NCBI GenBank assembly: GCA_964446955.1
Contig: CAYUQJ010000010.1
Coordinates: 29,417-93,416 of the forward strand
Direction of reading: 5' to 3'
Source of the DNA: Leptolinea sp964446955
GTDB lineage: Bacteria > Chloroflexota > Anaerolineae > Anaerolineales > Anaerolineaceae
DNA length: 64,000 nt
Part shown: positions 51,927 to 60,667 of the stretch, piece after piece
Layout: each line of letters opens with the position of its first letter
How positions within the stretch are numbered: position 1 is the stretch's first letter
Translations under genes and position numbers: made by a program
Notes under the pieces: model-generated
Database searches by the model: none
Told to the model about the DNA's origin: nothing
The model's input: only the letters and a program-made list of their open reading frames with translations

Positions 51927-54449
51927 TTGTCTGGAATGGAGCGTTTCACCCAACGTGCGCGGCGGGTTCTAAGCCTGGCGCACCAGGCGGCGGAACGGAT
52001 GCAGCAAAGTACCATTGGAACCGAGCATCTGCTTCTTGGCCTGGTTGAAGAGGACGGCGGTGTAGCCGGTCGTGTTCTTCGCGATCTGGGATTGGAGCCT
52101 GATCGGATTCAGGAAATGGTGGACAAACTGAGCGGGATGGGCAGCTACCGGGGCGGCAAGATCGACCTCGCGCCCGGCACGCAGGAAGTGCTGGAATTTG
52201 CCATCGATGAAGCCCGCCGAATGGGCCACCATTATATCGGTACGGAACATTTGCTGCTGGGTTTGGTCCGTCTGCAGGAAGGCGCGGCGGTTGATGTGTT
52301 GCGTAAACTGGGCGTGACCCCCGAGCAGATCCGGCGGCAGACCCGCCGTGTTTTGCAGGAAGGCGGCACGGCTCCGGCTGGTGCTCCCTCATCAACAGGG
52401 CAGACCAAAAGTGCTTCTCAAAAAGAACAGGCAAGCCGTCCCAAAACGCCTCTTGTTGATCAACTTGCCGTTGACCTGACAACGAAAGCGGAGGATGGCA
52501 AGCTGGATCCGGTTATCGGCCGGCAGATGGAGATCGAGCGGGTGATTCAGATCCTGGCGCGACGGAATAAGAACAATCCGGCGCTGATCGGTGAACCCGG
52601 TGTGGGTAAAACAGCCATTGTCGAGGGACTGGCACAGCGCATCATTGAAGGCGATGTGCCCGCGCAGCTTCTTGACAAACGTGTGCTGCAATTGGATGTC
52701 GGTTCGCTGGTTGCCGGAACAATGTACCGCGGCCAGTTTGAAGAGCGTCTGAAACGGGTGATTGATGAGCTAAAAACGTCCGGTGCCATTCTGTTCATTG
52801 ACGAAGTTCACATGCTGGTAGGTGCCGGCGCAGCCGGATCTTCCGTGGACGCGGCCAATATCCTCAAACCTGCCCTTTCCCGTGGCGAGTTACAGGTCAT
52901 CGGCGCGACCACGCTGGAGGAATACCGCAAGCATATCGAAAGCGATGCGGCCCTCGAGCGGCGTTTCCAGCCGATCGTGGTCAACGAGCCGACCGTGGAT
53001 GAGACTATCGCGATCCTCAAGGGCATCCGTAAGGCGTATGAAGAGCATCACCGGTTGTCCATATCGGACGAAGCTATTGAAGCCGCGGCACGATTATCAG
53101 CGCGCTATGTGAATGACCGCTTCCTGCCGGACAAAGCCATCGACCTGATCGATGAATCCGGCTCGCGCGTGCGTATGTACAAGAGCGAAGCCTCGAAAAC
53201 TGTAAAAGAGCTGATGGTAAAGATAAAAGAACTGCGCATTGAGCATACCAACGCGGTGGAAGAAGGCCGCTTTGATGACGCGCAGGAAATAATTGAAAGA
53301 CAGAACGACATGGAAAGCCAGCTGGAAAAGCTGCGTACCACCTGGGACCGCGACACCAGTCCGGTTGTGAATGCCAATGATATTGCCGAAGTGGTTTCCA
53401 TGTGGACGGGTGTCCCGCTGATGCAGATGGCGCAGGAAGAGTCCGCCCGCCTGTTGCAAATGGAAGACGAATTGAAGAACCACATCATTGGACAGGATGA
53501 GGCAATTGAAGCCATCTCCAAATCCGTTCGACGGGCGCGTTCCGGGTTGAAAGACCCGCGACGTCCGATCGGCTCATTTATGTTCCTCGGACCCACCGGT
53601 GTGGGAAAGACCGAACTGACCAAAACACTGGCCAAATTCCTCTTCGGCAGCGAAGAGAATCTCATCCAATTGGATATGTCCGAGTTTATGGAACGTCATA
53701 CGGTCAGCCGGCTGGTAGGCGCTCCTCCGGGGTATGTTGGCTTTGAGGATGCCGGTCAGTTGACGGAAGCCATCCGCCGCCGACCGTATTCCATTGTGGT
53801 GTTTGATGAGATCGAGAAAGCCCATCCGGAAGCACACAATATGCTCCTGCAGATCATGGAAGAGGGACACCTCTCCGATGCCCGCGGCCATAAGGTGGAT
53901 TTCCGCAATGCCATCATCGTGATGACCTCCAACATCGGCGCTGACATGATCAAGCGACAAAGCTCGCTTGGCTTCACGCTGACAATGGATGAAGCCCAGA
54001 AGGAACAGGAAGCCTACGATGAGATGCGCAAGAAACTGCTTGATTCGCTCAAGCGTGTCTTCCGGCCGGAGTTTATCAACCGGTTGGACAATGTCATCGT
54101 CTTCCGCGCCCTGGCCCGTGAGCATATCCGCCAGATCGTCACCCTTGAAATTGCCAAGGTGGCTGAACGTCTGGTGGAGAATGAAATCACACTCAAAGCG
54201 TCTGACGCGGCGCTGGATAAGCTCTCGGAAGAGGGTTACGACCCGGATATGGGCGCGCGTCCGCTGCGCCGCGTGATCCAACAGAAGGTTGAAGATCCGT
54301 TGAGTGACGCGCTGCTGGCCAACGATTTCGGCAACGGCGATGTGATCGTTGTCGACCTGAATGCTGACGGAGACGTTATCCTGCGCAAGGAAATGAAAAA
54401 GAAGAAATCAAAAGAACCGGAAGAGAAAGTGGAAGAACCGGTGGTTTAA
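51927..54449 (+). CDS. clpC: ATP-dependent chaperone ClpC
   Basis: ClpC unfolds proteins and feeds them to ClpP. The 840-residue protein has the Clp N-domain repeats (ERFTQRARRVLSLAHQAAERM and YIGTEHLLLGLV), AAA-1 with Walker A GEPGVGKT (near 222), the UVR-type middle domain (about 440-475), AAA-2 with GPTGVGKT (near 554) and a C-terminal sensor region, ending in a charged Lys/Glu tail. The TTG at 51927 has GGAGGAG 7 nt upstream; an ATG three codons later would be 16 nt away from it, so TTG is preferred. No ctsR-mcsA-mcsB genes precede it, unlike the Bacillus operon. Confidence 0.95.
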   Translation: MSGMERFTQRARRVLSLAHQAAERMQQSTIGTEHLLLGLVEEDGGVAGRVLRDLGLEPDRIQEMVDKLSGMGSYRGGKIDLAPGTQEVLEFAIDEARRMGHHYIGTEHLLLGLVRLQEGAAVDVLRKLGVTPEQIRRQTRRVLQEGGTAPAGAPSSTGQTKSASQKEQASRPKTPLVDQLAVDLTTKAEDGKLDPVIGRQMEIERVIQILARRNKNNPALIGEPGVGKTAIVEGLAQRIIEGDVPAQLLDKRVLQLDVGSLVAGTMYRGQFEERLKRVIDELKTSGAILFIDEVHMLVGAGAAGSSVDAANILKPALSRGELQVIGATTLEEYRKHIESDAALERRFQPIVVNEPTVDETIAILKGIRKAYEEHHRLSISDEAIEAAARLSARYVNDRFLPDKAIDLIDESGSRVRMYKSEASKTVKELMVKIKELRIEHTNAVEEGRFDDAQEIIERQNDMESQLEKLRTTWDRDTSPVVNANDIAEVVSMWTGVPLMQMAQEESARLLQMEDELKNHIIGQDEAIEAISKSVRRARSGLKDPRRPIGSFMFLGPTGVGKTELTKTLAKFLFGSEENLIQLDMSEFMERHTVSRLVGAPPGYVGFEDAGQLTEAIRRRPYSIVVFDEIEKAHPEAHNMLLQIMEEGHLSDARGHKVDFRNAIIVMTSNIGADMIKRQSSLGFTLTMDEAQKEQEAYDEMRKKLLDSLKRVFRPEFINRLDNVIVFRALAREHIRQIVTLEIAKVAERLVENEITLKASDAALDKLSEEGYDPDMGARPLRRVIQQKVEDPLSDALLANDFGNGDVIVVDLNADGDVILRKEMKKKKSKEPEEKVEEPVV

Positions 54450-54460
54450 GGGAATACAAA

Positions 54461-54484
54461 GGGCAGCCAGACGGCTGCCCTTTT
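54461..54484 (+). terminator. Intrinsic terminator after clpC
   Basis: GGGCAGCC pairs with GGCTGCCC around AGAC, followed by four T. Confidence 0.85.
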
Positions 54485-54541
54485 CAATTATCAGAGCTCC
54501 ACATTGCCTTTCGGGTTTCTAATGTGTTTTGTAGCAGGTAA

Positions 54542-54937
54542 TCAGTTCTCTTTCTTGTACGGGTTGGTTTCAGGTTCGTTATTATTAATCATTGATCCGT
54601 TTGTTTCTTTTCCCAACGCGGTAAGTCCGGCGGGTGTCATTCTACCCTGTTTGTTCAGTTCCTCCACCCGTCTCTTATTTCGGGCTGATCGGGTGCCCGG
54701 GGTTTTTCGCGGGGAGAATTTTTGTAAATAGGAATCACCATCATATTTTTGTCGGGTGCTTTCGCTCCAACCAAAACACAACCCTTCGTCCAGCAGTTCT
54801 TCGAACGTTACCGATGGCACCCCGCTGTCTTTTTTGTAGATCCGCAACCACATTCCAGAGGATGAGGTGTGATTATTTTGCAGCCAGGCGCGAAGCAATT
54901 TCGCGGATTCAAATGTCAGGATTGGCAAATCATTCAT
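54542..54937 (-). CDS. YdeI/OmpD-associated family protein
   Basis: This 131-residue protein matches the YdeI family: LTFESAKLLRAWLQNNHTSSSGMWLRIYKK, then FEELLDEGLCFGWSES, then QKFSPRKTPGTRSARNKRRVEELNKQGRMTPAG. Members are annotated as bacteriocin-protection or OmpD-associated proteins with little biochemical proof. The ATG at 54937 is preceded by TATAAT only 6 nt upstream and by no ribosome site; a 54-nt longer frame was rejected because it contains this promoter. Confidence 0.85.
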   Translation of the reverse strand: MNDLPILTFESAKLLRAWLQNNHTSSSGMWLRIYKKDSGVPSVTFEELLDEGLCFGWSESTRQKYDGDSYLQKFSPRKTPGTRSARNKRRVEELNKQGRMTPAGLTALGKETNGSMINNNEPETNPYKKEN

Positions 54938-54943
54938 GTAATT

Positions 54944-54949
54944 ATTATA
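54944..54949 (-). promoter_or_regulatory. -10 box of the YdeI-like gene (leaderless-type start)
   Basis: TATAAT on the minus strand ends 6 nt before the ATG at 54937. Confidence 0.55.
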
Positions 54950-55189
54950 TGTTTCTCTGGTAACTATTTGCGCCAGGTTTGACTCATCCATCTGGGATAG
55001 GTAAAATCCATTTACTTATGAAGACTATTACCTTCATTGGCTCTATATAATAACGTGGTTTGGAACGACGTTGCGGGCAGAAATTCATAGCCTGGTCAGT
55101 TTCGTTATTTTTCATGACTTAGTATCTTGGGGAATCAATACCCCGGACTGTGGATAGGGGAGATAGGAATTCCATAACCAGAATGCTTG

Positions 55190-55219
55190 TTGACTTTTTG
55201 TCTATACAAGATATAGTAT
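55190..55219 (+). promoter_or_regulatory. Promoter of lipoprotein gene
   Basis: TTGACT (55190-55195) and TAGTAT (55214-55219) with an 18-nt spacer lie 41 nt before the ATG. Confidence 0.6.
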
Positions 55220-55260
55220 GTCTATATAGTCTTATATTAAATGTATAAGGAGTAAGACGG

Positions 55261-55659
55261 ATGAAAAACAGGAACTGGATGATATTGTTGGGGTTGGCTG
55301 TGTTGATTCTATCCGCTCTGGCCTGTGAATTCAGTGCCAGCACAGCTAAAATCAAGGATGCATACCTGATTAAAGATGAAATATCAGGGGAAAAGACTAC
55401 CGTGTACGCCCAGGATCAGCCCTTCCTATTCATAGTAGAGTTGGCTAATGCTCCTGATTCAACTCGGGTGAAGGCTGTCTGGTATATCATCCATGAAGAT
55501 GGCAAAGAGGAACAATTTGTGGAAAAAGAACTGAAGACCGGCGACAGCCCCATCACTTTCTCAGCTACCAACAATGGGCTTTGGCCGGTGGGCAGGTACA
55601 AGGTGATGTTGTATCTGAATGATGAATTGGACAGGGAAAGGGAATTCTCTGTGGAATGA
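55261..55659 (+). CDS. Small lipoprotein of unknown function
   Basis: This 132-residue protein has a clear lipoprotein signal: a basic start, a hydrophobic run and the lipobox LSALAC (cysteine near residue 22). The mature part is predicted to be a beta-sandwich (KIKDAYLIKDEISGEKTTVY ... GLWPVGRYKVMLYLNDELDREREF), similar in pattern to small Ig-like binding domains. No family is recognised. AAGGAG precedes the ATG, and a strong terminator follows. It is a single gene. Confidence 0.75.
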   Translation: MKNRNWMILLGLAVLILSALACEFSASTAKIKDAYLIKDEISGEKTTVYAQDQPFLFIVELANAPDSTRVKAVWYIIHEDGKEEQFVEKELKTGDSPITFSATNNGLWPVGRYKVMLYLNDELDREREFSVE

Positions 55660-55671
55660 GATTTATCAATC

Positions 55672-55705
55672 AAAAGGCTGGATTTTTCACAAATCCAGCC
55701 TTTTT
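55672..55705 (+). terminator. Intrinsic terminator after lipoprotein gene
   Basis: AAAAGGCTGGATTT pairs with AAATCCAGCCTTTTT across a 5-nt loop. Confidence 0.9.
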
Positions 55706-55726
55706 AATTTCAAAAAATGGAAAACG

Positions 55727-56221
55727 CTACAATCGAAGCGAGGTGAGCTTGCTTTCCACCCGCCGACTCAAAACCTGGGCCAGATGATCCTTTTCTTCTT
55801 TGAGAACAGTGCGGAAATCTTCAGGTTGCAGATTTGGGAAGAGACCGATCAGCTCTTCCACGAACATGACCGAATCCCGTTCGGCGCGTTCCGCCAGGTC
55901 AAAGAATTCATCTTTCTCGGTTAATTTCGCGGCTTTAGCCAGCATTTCGTCCGCGTTTTTCAGCATATTGTTCTCAATCAACAAGTTGAGGTATTTTTCC
56001 TCCTCTTCCGATACCTCGACTGAGAGACCTTTGTCGTTTGTGTGTTTATTAAGGAGAGCCGTGTAGATATCGTAATGCCGGTCTTCGTCCTTAGCCAATT
56101 TCTCAAAGAACTGTCCGCCGAGTTTTGCGTTACCTGCGAATTGCCGGTATAACGCTGCGACGGCCTTTTCATTGGCTGCCATCATTTTGAAAAACTCCAC
56201 TCCATTGAACTGTTTGCCCAT
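55727..56221 (-). CDS. Ferritin-like/rubrerythrin-family protein
   Basis: This 164-residue all-helical protein has ferritin-like diiron motifs: NEKAVAALYRQF with E near residue 17, then AKDEDRHYDIYTALL (E-x-x-H type, near residue 45), then E-rich helix 3, and a final LKEEKDHLAQVL. Such proteins reduce peroxide or store iron. There is no rubredoxin CxxC tail, so it is not a full rubrerythrin. GGGAG lies 5 nt before the ATG at 56221 and overlaps a rejected upstream ATG at 56233. Confidence 0.8.
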   Translation of the reverse strand: MGKQFNGVEFFKMMAANEKAVAALYRQFAGNAKLGGQFFEKLAKDEDRHYDIYTALLNKHTNDKGLSVEVSEEEEKYLNLLIENNMLKNADEMLAKAAKLTEKDEFFDLAERAERDSVMFVEELIGLFPNLQPEDFRTVLKEEKDHLAQVLSRRVESKLTSLRL

Positions 56222-56346
56222 ATTTTCTCCCATTTAATCAAAAAGAATATGATCCCCGGTTTCCGGGTTTTTACAGGCACTTTTTTAGTATAGTGTTCTG
56301 AAAAGTGTTCGTCAACACAGTGTAAAAGGACAGAGTGATGATAGAG

Positions 56347-56352
56347 TAGAAT
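56347..56352 (+). promoter_or_regulatory. -10 box of the NnrU-like gene (leaderless-type start)
   Basis: TAGAAT ends 10 nt before the ATG at 56363; there is no ribosome site. Confidence 0.45.
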
Positions 56353-56362
56353 CACATCACGT

Positions 56363-56983
56363 ATGAATATCGGACAAATACTTGGCAACATGTTTCTTGT
56401 ATTACTGGGAACCGGAGTTTACGGCCTGGTTCATTCCCTCCTGGCAACCCGGCTGGCGAAACAACTGGTTGAGGCCTGGTGGGGTTCAGAGGGAACGCGA
56501 TGGTTCCGCATGGGGTACAACATCTTCGCGTTCATTACACTATTGCCGTTGCTGGCACTGGCGGTTACCCTGCCGGATGGATTGATCTACGCACTATCGT
56601 CACCCTGGAACGGTTTCTTGACTCTAGTTCAGTTGATGGGGGCTGGTCTTGCCTTTGTTGCAGCGCGACAGACGGGGCTTGGTAACCTGGCGGGGTTAAC
56701 CCAATTAATGAATAAAAATACCAGTACTCTGGAAAATCGGCTGGATACCGGTGGTTTGTACCGTTTTGTGCGCCATCCAATCTACAGCGGGGCGCTCATC
56801 TTTCTGTGGGCGGTGCCGCAGCTCACATGGAACGGACTGGCTCTCCGTCTGGGTTTCACGATCTACTTTATTCTGGGGGGACTGGCGGAAGAAAAACGCC
56901 TGGTGGAGGAATTTGGTGATACCTACCGCGCTTACAGAATGCGTACGCCCATGTTGATACCGGGAATAAGGAAACATCTTTAA
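56363..56983 (+). CDS. NnrU/isoprenylcysteine methyltransferase-like membrane protein
   Basis: This 206-residue protein has about five membrane spans and the ICMT/NnrU C-terminal core: YRFVRHPIYSGALIFLWAVPQ, then EEKRLVEEFGDTYRAYRMRTP, the S-adenosylmethionine-binding pattern of that superfamily. The N-terminal half (YGLVHSLLATRLAKQLV) fits NnrU, known from nitrite and NO reduction loci and from carotenoid isomerase relatives. No denitrification genes are nearby, so function is open. comEC starts 19 bp after it. Confidence 0.78.
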   Translation: MNIGQILGNMFLVLLGTGVYGLVHSLLATRLAKQLVEAWWGSEGTRWFRMGYNIFAFITLLPLLALAVTLPDGLIYALSSPWNGFLTLVQLMGAGLAFVAARQTGLGNLAGLTQLMNKNTSTLENRLDTGGLYRFVRHPIYSGALIFLWAVPQLTWNGLALRLGFTIYFILGGLAEEKRLVEEFGDTYRAYRMRTPMLIPGIRKHL

Positions 56984-57002
56984 GGTAAGGCTGCCCGTAT
57001 TC

Positions 57003-59288
57003 ATGCCACTGCTCTGGATCTCCATCGCATTCATTGCCGGTACGGCGCTTTCACTCGCGTTCTCTGTGAACTGGTTTATGGCGGTAGTTAGCGCGGTAAT
57101 CCTGTTCGGGTTGTCGCGGTATGAAATACGTCTTTTCGGGAGGTATGACCGGTATCAGGAAGCTCGCCGCAGGCTCCCGCTTTCTTTATTTCTACTTGTC
57201 GCATTTTTCCTGATGGGAATGGCTCGTGGACAAACAGGGAAGCCGAATTTTAGCTCTTTCCAATTGGGTTTTTATAACGATTCGCCGGATGTGATCCTGC
57301 GTGGCGTGGCTTCACAACCTCCCGATAAACATGATAAGAGCACATTGCTGACCGTAAGCGTAAGAGAAATTGCTTTGGACGATTCAAGGTTTTTACCGGT
57401 ATGGGGAGAAGTTTTGGTCATGCTTCCGGGCGGGGTTCCCTATGAGTATGGTGACCGGCTGGGTTTTATCGGTGATCTTGAAACACCGCCGGAACGTGAC
57501 GATTTCTCATACAAACAATATCTGGAAAACCGGGGAGTGTTTTCTTATATGGCGTATCCACGGGTTGTACCAATGGACGGGGAAGCAGGAAACCCTGTGA
57601 TGAAGGCTATTTACTGGCTGCGCAATCGCATCGCGGAAACCGTGGAAGTCATGATCCCGCAGCCAGAAGCCGGTTTTCTGGCCGGTATGCTTGTAGGACG
57701 CGATGAGACAATTCCTGATGATATTCAGGAAGCCTTCAAATCCACTGGAACCTCACACCTTGTTGCCATATCCGGGTTCAACATCACTTTATTAAGCGGC
57801 TTGATCCTGGCGTTGACCAACCGCCTCTTTTCGCGCAGGTGGTCGGTTTGGGCGGCGGTACTCCTGTTGACCGGTTACACAATCATGGCGGGAGCAAGCC
57901 CGTCGGTTGTTCGCGCGGCCATCATGGGAGGGCTGGCCATTGTTGGCCGGTCCATCGGCCGCACCCGTACAGCTTTGAACAGCCTGGGCCTTGCCGCGGC
58001 ATTAATGATATTGTTCAACCCTCTCATCTTGCGGGACATCGGGTTTCAACTTTCCGTAGCAGCAACAACGGGAATCCTGTTGATCGGCGGACCACTCCAT
58101 GACCGCTTCCTCGCGCGAACTGCCGGACCGGATAAGCCCGTGGAAGTCAACCGGTTGCTGGCCGGTTTTGGGGAATCTGTGCTGGTAACGTTGGCCGCCC
58201 AGATCGCCACTTTGCCATTCCTGTTGTACCATTTCGCGAAATATCCGCTCATCGGATTGCTTGTAAATCCTTTGGTATTGCCTGTACAGCCGCTGGCCAT
58301 GATACTGGGTATGGCTGCGGCTTTGGTTGGAATGATATACCTACCTCTTGGTAAGATCATCGGGTTGGGGGCATGGGTGCTGCTGGCATATACCACTCGA
58401 TTGGTGGAACTATTTTCCGGAGCGGCAGATTTTGGTCTGATCAATCTGCATTTGGAATGGTGGCAGGCGGTTTTACTGGGGGCAGGCTTAATACTGGCTT
58501 TGGTTTTCCAGAAACATTGGGTCAGTAATATTTCCCGTCTTGCCATCCCGGGGGTATACCTGATCCTGGGATGTTCCCTGGGTGTGCTGGTGAATTCATA
58601 CATGCTACACCCGGATGGGAATTTGCATATTGAAGTTTTCCGGCAGGGAACCGATCTGTCGGCTTTCATCACGACCCCCGGTGGTCAGCGATTACTGGTC
58701 ACCAACCGGCCGGGTGATAAAGATCTTATTGCCTTCGCCGACAGGCGGATGCCTGTTTCCAACAAACTTTTGGATGCCCTCATCCTTCCAAACCCGACAG
58801 CCACAACCGCTACAGGTCTGTCGGACTCGGCAGGACGTTTCAAGCCTGAATGGATCTTTATTAACAGAGAGGCCGGTGGTAGAAGGGTAACGTCGAGCCT
58901 AATCGATGAATTGGTCGGATTAAGAGAATCAAGATCCAATTATCTCAAACCCGGCAGGAAATTTGATCTGGGCAGGGGTGCTCTGCTTCAAATTGGTCCG
59001 GTAGATGAAAAAGGGGCGACCCTTGAAATTGAGTGGGGAAATACCCGGTACGCAATTCAATTCGGTGACCCGTCAGGTACGGATGTGGCCATTGTCACTG
59101 ATAGAAATACTCGTGATACGGTTATCATGGATCACGCAGAACAATTAATGCACGGGTTGACCGCGTCTTCATTCCTGTCAGTCCAACAGGCTAATCACGG
59201 GGAATCGAATTGGTTTGTGGTGCCGGATGGCGGTTGCCTGGAGGTTTTTTCTAATGGAGAACAATCAGAAATTCTGGTTGTGGATTAA
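57003..59288 (+). CDS. comEC: ComEC/Rec2 family DNA-uptake channel protein
   Basis: ComEC forms the membrane channel for single-stranded DNA in natural transformation. The 761-residue protein has an N-terminal DUF4131-type OB region (about 60-190), the competence domain with EAFKSTGTSHLVAISGFNITLLSG (near 243-266) and about ten membrane segments to residue 540, then a soluble C-terminal domain. That domain occupies the metallo-beta-lactamase position but has no HxHxDH motif: ALILPNP stands where the metal site is expected. It may therefore not be a nuclease. No comEA, comF or type IV pilus genes are in the window. Confidence 0.88.
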   Translation: MPLLWISIAFIAGTALSLAFSVNWFMAVVSAVILFGLSRYEIRLFGRYDRYQEARRRLPLSLFLLVAFFLMGMARGQTGKPNFSSFQLGFYNDSPDVILRGVASQPPDKHDKSTLLTVSVREIALDDSRFLPVWGEVLVMLPGGVPYEYGDRLGFIGDLETPPERDDFSYKQYLENRGVFSYMAYPRVVPMDGEAGNPVMKAIYWLRNRIAETVEVMIPQPEAGFLAGMLVGRDETIPDDIQEAFKSTGTSHLVAISGFNITLLSGLILALTNRLFSRRWSVWAAVLLLTGYTIMAGASPSVVRAAIMGGLAIVGRSIGRTRTALNSLGLAAALMILFNPLILRDIGFQLSVAATTGILLIGGPLHDRFLARTAGPDKPVEVNRLLAGFGESVLVTLAAQIATLPFLLYHFAKYPLIGLLVNPLVLPVQPLAMILGMAAALVGMIYLPLGKIIGLGAWVLLAYTTRLVELFSGAADFGLINLHLEWWQAVLLGAGLILALVFQKHWVSNISRLAIPGVYLILGCSLGVLVNSYMLHPDGNLHIEVFRQGTDLSAFITTPGGQRLLVTNRPGDKDLIAFADRRMPVSNKLLDALILPNPTATTATGLSDSAGRFKPEWIFINREAGGRRVTSSLIDELVGLRESRSNYLKPGRKFDLGRGALLQIGPVDEKGATLEIEWGNTRYAIQFGDPSGTDVAIVTDRNTRDTVIMDHAEQLMHGLTASSFLSVQQANHGESNWFVVPDGGCLEVFSNGEQSEILVVD

Positions 59289-59445
59289 CAACAGACAAGT
59301 TAGGGTGTTGTGAAAGACTGAACGCGTGATTTGGATGGTTTCTCACACAAACATTTTGTACAACACTATTATGCTGTGAATACCTGACCCTGTACCTGTA
59401 TAATTTTAAAGATAATCCCTTCTCGGAATAGTTGAGGAAATTTCT

Positions 59446-60594
59446 GTGAGAAAAATCCAGATCTTAATTCTTCCTGTCATTGCGCTCTTGTTGACTTCCT
59501 TTACCGGCCAAACACCTGATCCGGATGGTGTCCAGAGAGTGCCAACCATCACTCCGGAATTGGATCGATCAACGTACGCAATACCCCTTCCACCATCCGG
59601 CAGTCTGTATCATGGTGTTTTCCCAGGGCGTTTCGATGGGGCAGAGGATGAAGTCACCTCGTTTGATTTGGATGAGTATGAACTGAAAGCTGGGAAATCT
59701 GCCGCGTGGGTGTATTTCTCACACAATTGGTTTAACGACCGGGCGTTTCCACTGGAGACTGTTGAGTGGATCCACGAACGTGGTTCAATCCCATATATCC
59801 GCCTGATGATGCGCAACAGCGAAGATCAGCATAAGGCGGAAAAAGTATTTACATTAAATTCCATACTCGAAGGCAAGTTTGATCGGGATATACGCGCCTG
59901 GTGCCGGACAGCGGCCTCCCTTGATTACCCGATCCTGGCAGAATACGGCACGGAAGTCAATGGAAACTGGTTCTCGTGGAATGGTATATGGAATGGCGGC
60001 GGCAAGCGGGGAAGCTACGGGGTTAGCGATGATCCGGATGGACCGGAGCGTTTCCGTGACACCTATCGTTACCTGATCGATGTATGTCGGATTGAAGGCG
60101 CGGGCAACATCACATGGGTATTCCATGTTAATCATGAAGATCACCCGCAAGAGGCCTGGAATCGTTTTGAGAATTATTATCCGGGAAATGAGTATATTGA
60201 TTGGCTTGCCATGAGTGTCTATGGAGCACAGTCGCCATTTGATGATGAATGGCCCGATTTTGAGATGGCTTACAATGCCGCCTATGACCGGCTGGTTGAA
60301 ATGGCGCCAGGAAAACCGGTCATTGTGGCAGAATTTGGAATGAACGGCTACCATCCCAAAGCTGACCCCGCGGATTGGACGGCTCGAGCGCTGGCGGCTT
60401 TGAAGCGTTCAGCATTGCAGCCAAATTCTCGTTTGGCGGGATTTTCCTGGTGGAATGAAGGTTGGCCGAATAACGATGATCCGATGATGGATACCAATAT
60501 GCGGATCCAGGATAATCCCATTCTGGCCGATGTTTTTCAACGTGAAGTTGCCGGTGATCCTCTGGTTCTGGGCCGAATTGAATCTTCACAGTAA
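59446..60594 (+). CDS. Exported GH26-like glycoside hydrolase
   Basis: This 382-residue protein has a signal peptide (1-22) and a TIM-barrel pattern like GH26 mannanases: YHGVFPGRFDGAEDE at the start, the acid/base glutamate E170 in EYGTEVNGNWFSW, and the nucleophile E296 in VIVAEFGMNGY. Aromatic residues line the barrel (AMSVYGAQSP, FSWWNEGWPN). It probably cleaves beta-mannan or a related beta-glucan outside the cell. The GTG start has GAGGAAA about 8 nt upstream. It has no carbohydrate-binding module and no other carbohydrate genes beside it. Confidence 0.82.
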   Translation: MRKIQILILPVIALLLTSFTGQTPDPDGVQRVPTITPELDRSTYAIPLPPSGSLYHGVFPGRFDGAEDEVTSFDLDEYELKAGKSAAWVYFSHNWFNDRAFPLETVEWIHERGSIPYIRLMMRNSEDQHKAEKVFTLNSILEGKFDRDIRAWCRTAASLDYPILAEYGTEVNGNWFSWNGIWNGGGKRGSYGVSDDPDGPERFRDTYRYLIDVCRIEGAGNITWVFHVNHEDHPQEAWNRFENYYPGNEYIDWLAMSVYGAQSPFDDEWPDFEMAYNAAYDRLVEMAPGKPVIVAEFGMNGYHPKADPADWTARALAALKRSALQPNSRLAGFSWWNEGWPNNDDPMMDTNMRIQDNPILADVFQREVAGDPLVLGRIESSQ

Positions 60595-60667
60595 AAAATG
60601 CGCCTGGGTAGTTCAACCTACGTATAATAGATAGGAATCACTTTCGATCAATTCCAGGAGATCTTTT

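Noticed and set aside
54992..55260. DnaA-like sequence TGTGGATAG at about 55150
   Set aside because: It is a single site with one mismatch in a promoter region, with no cluster.
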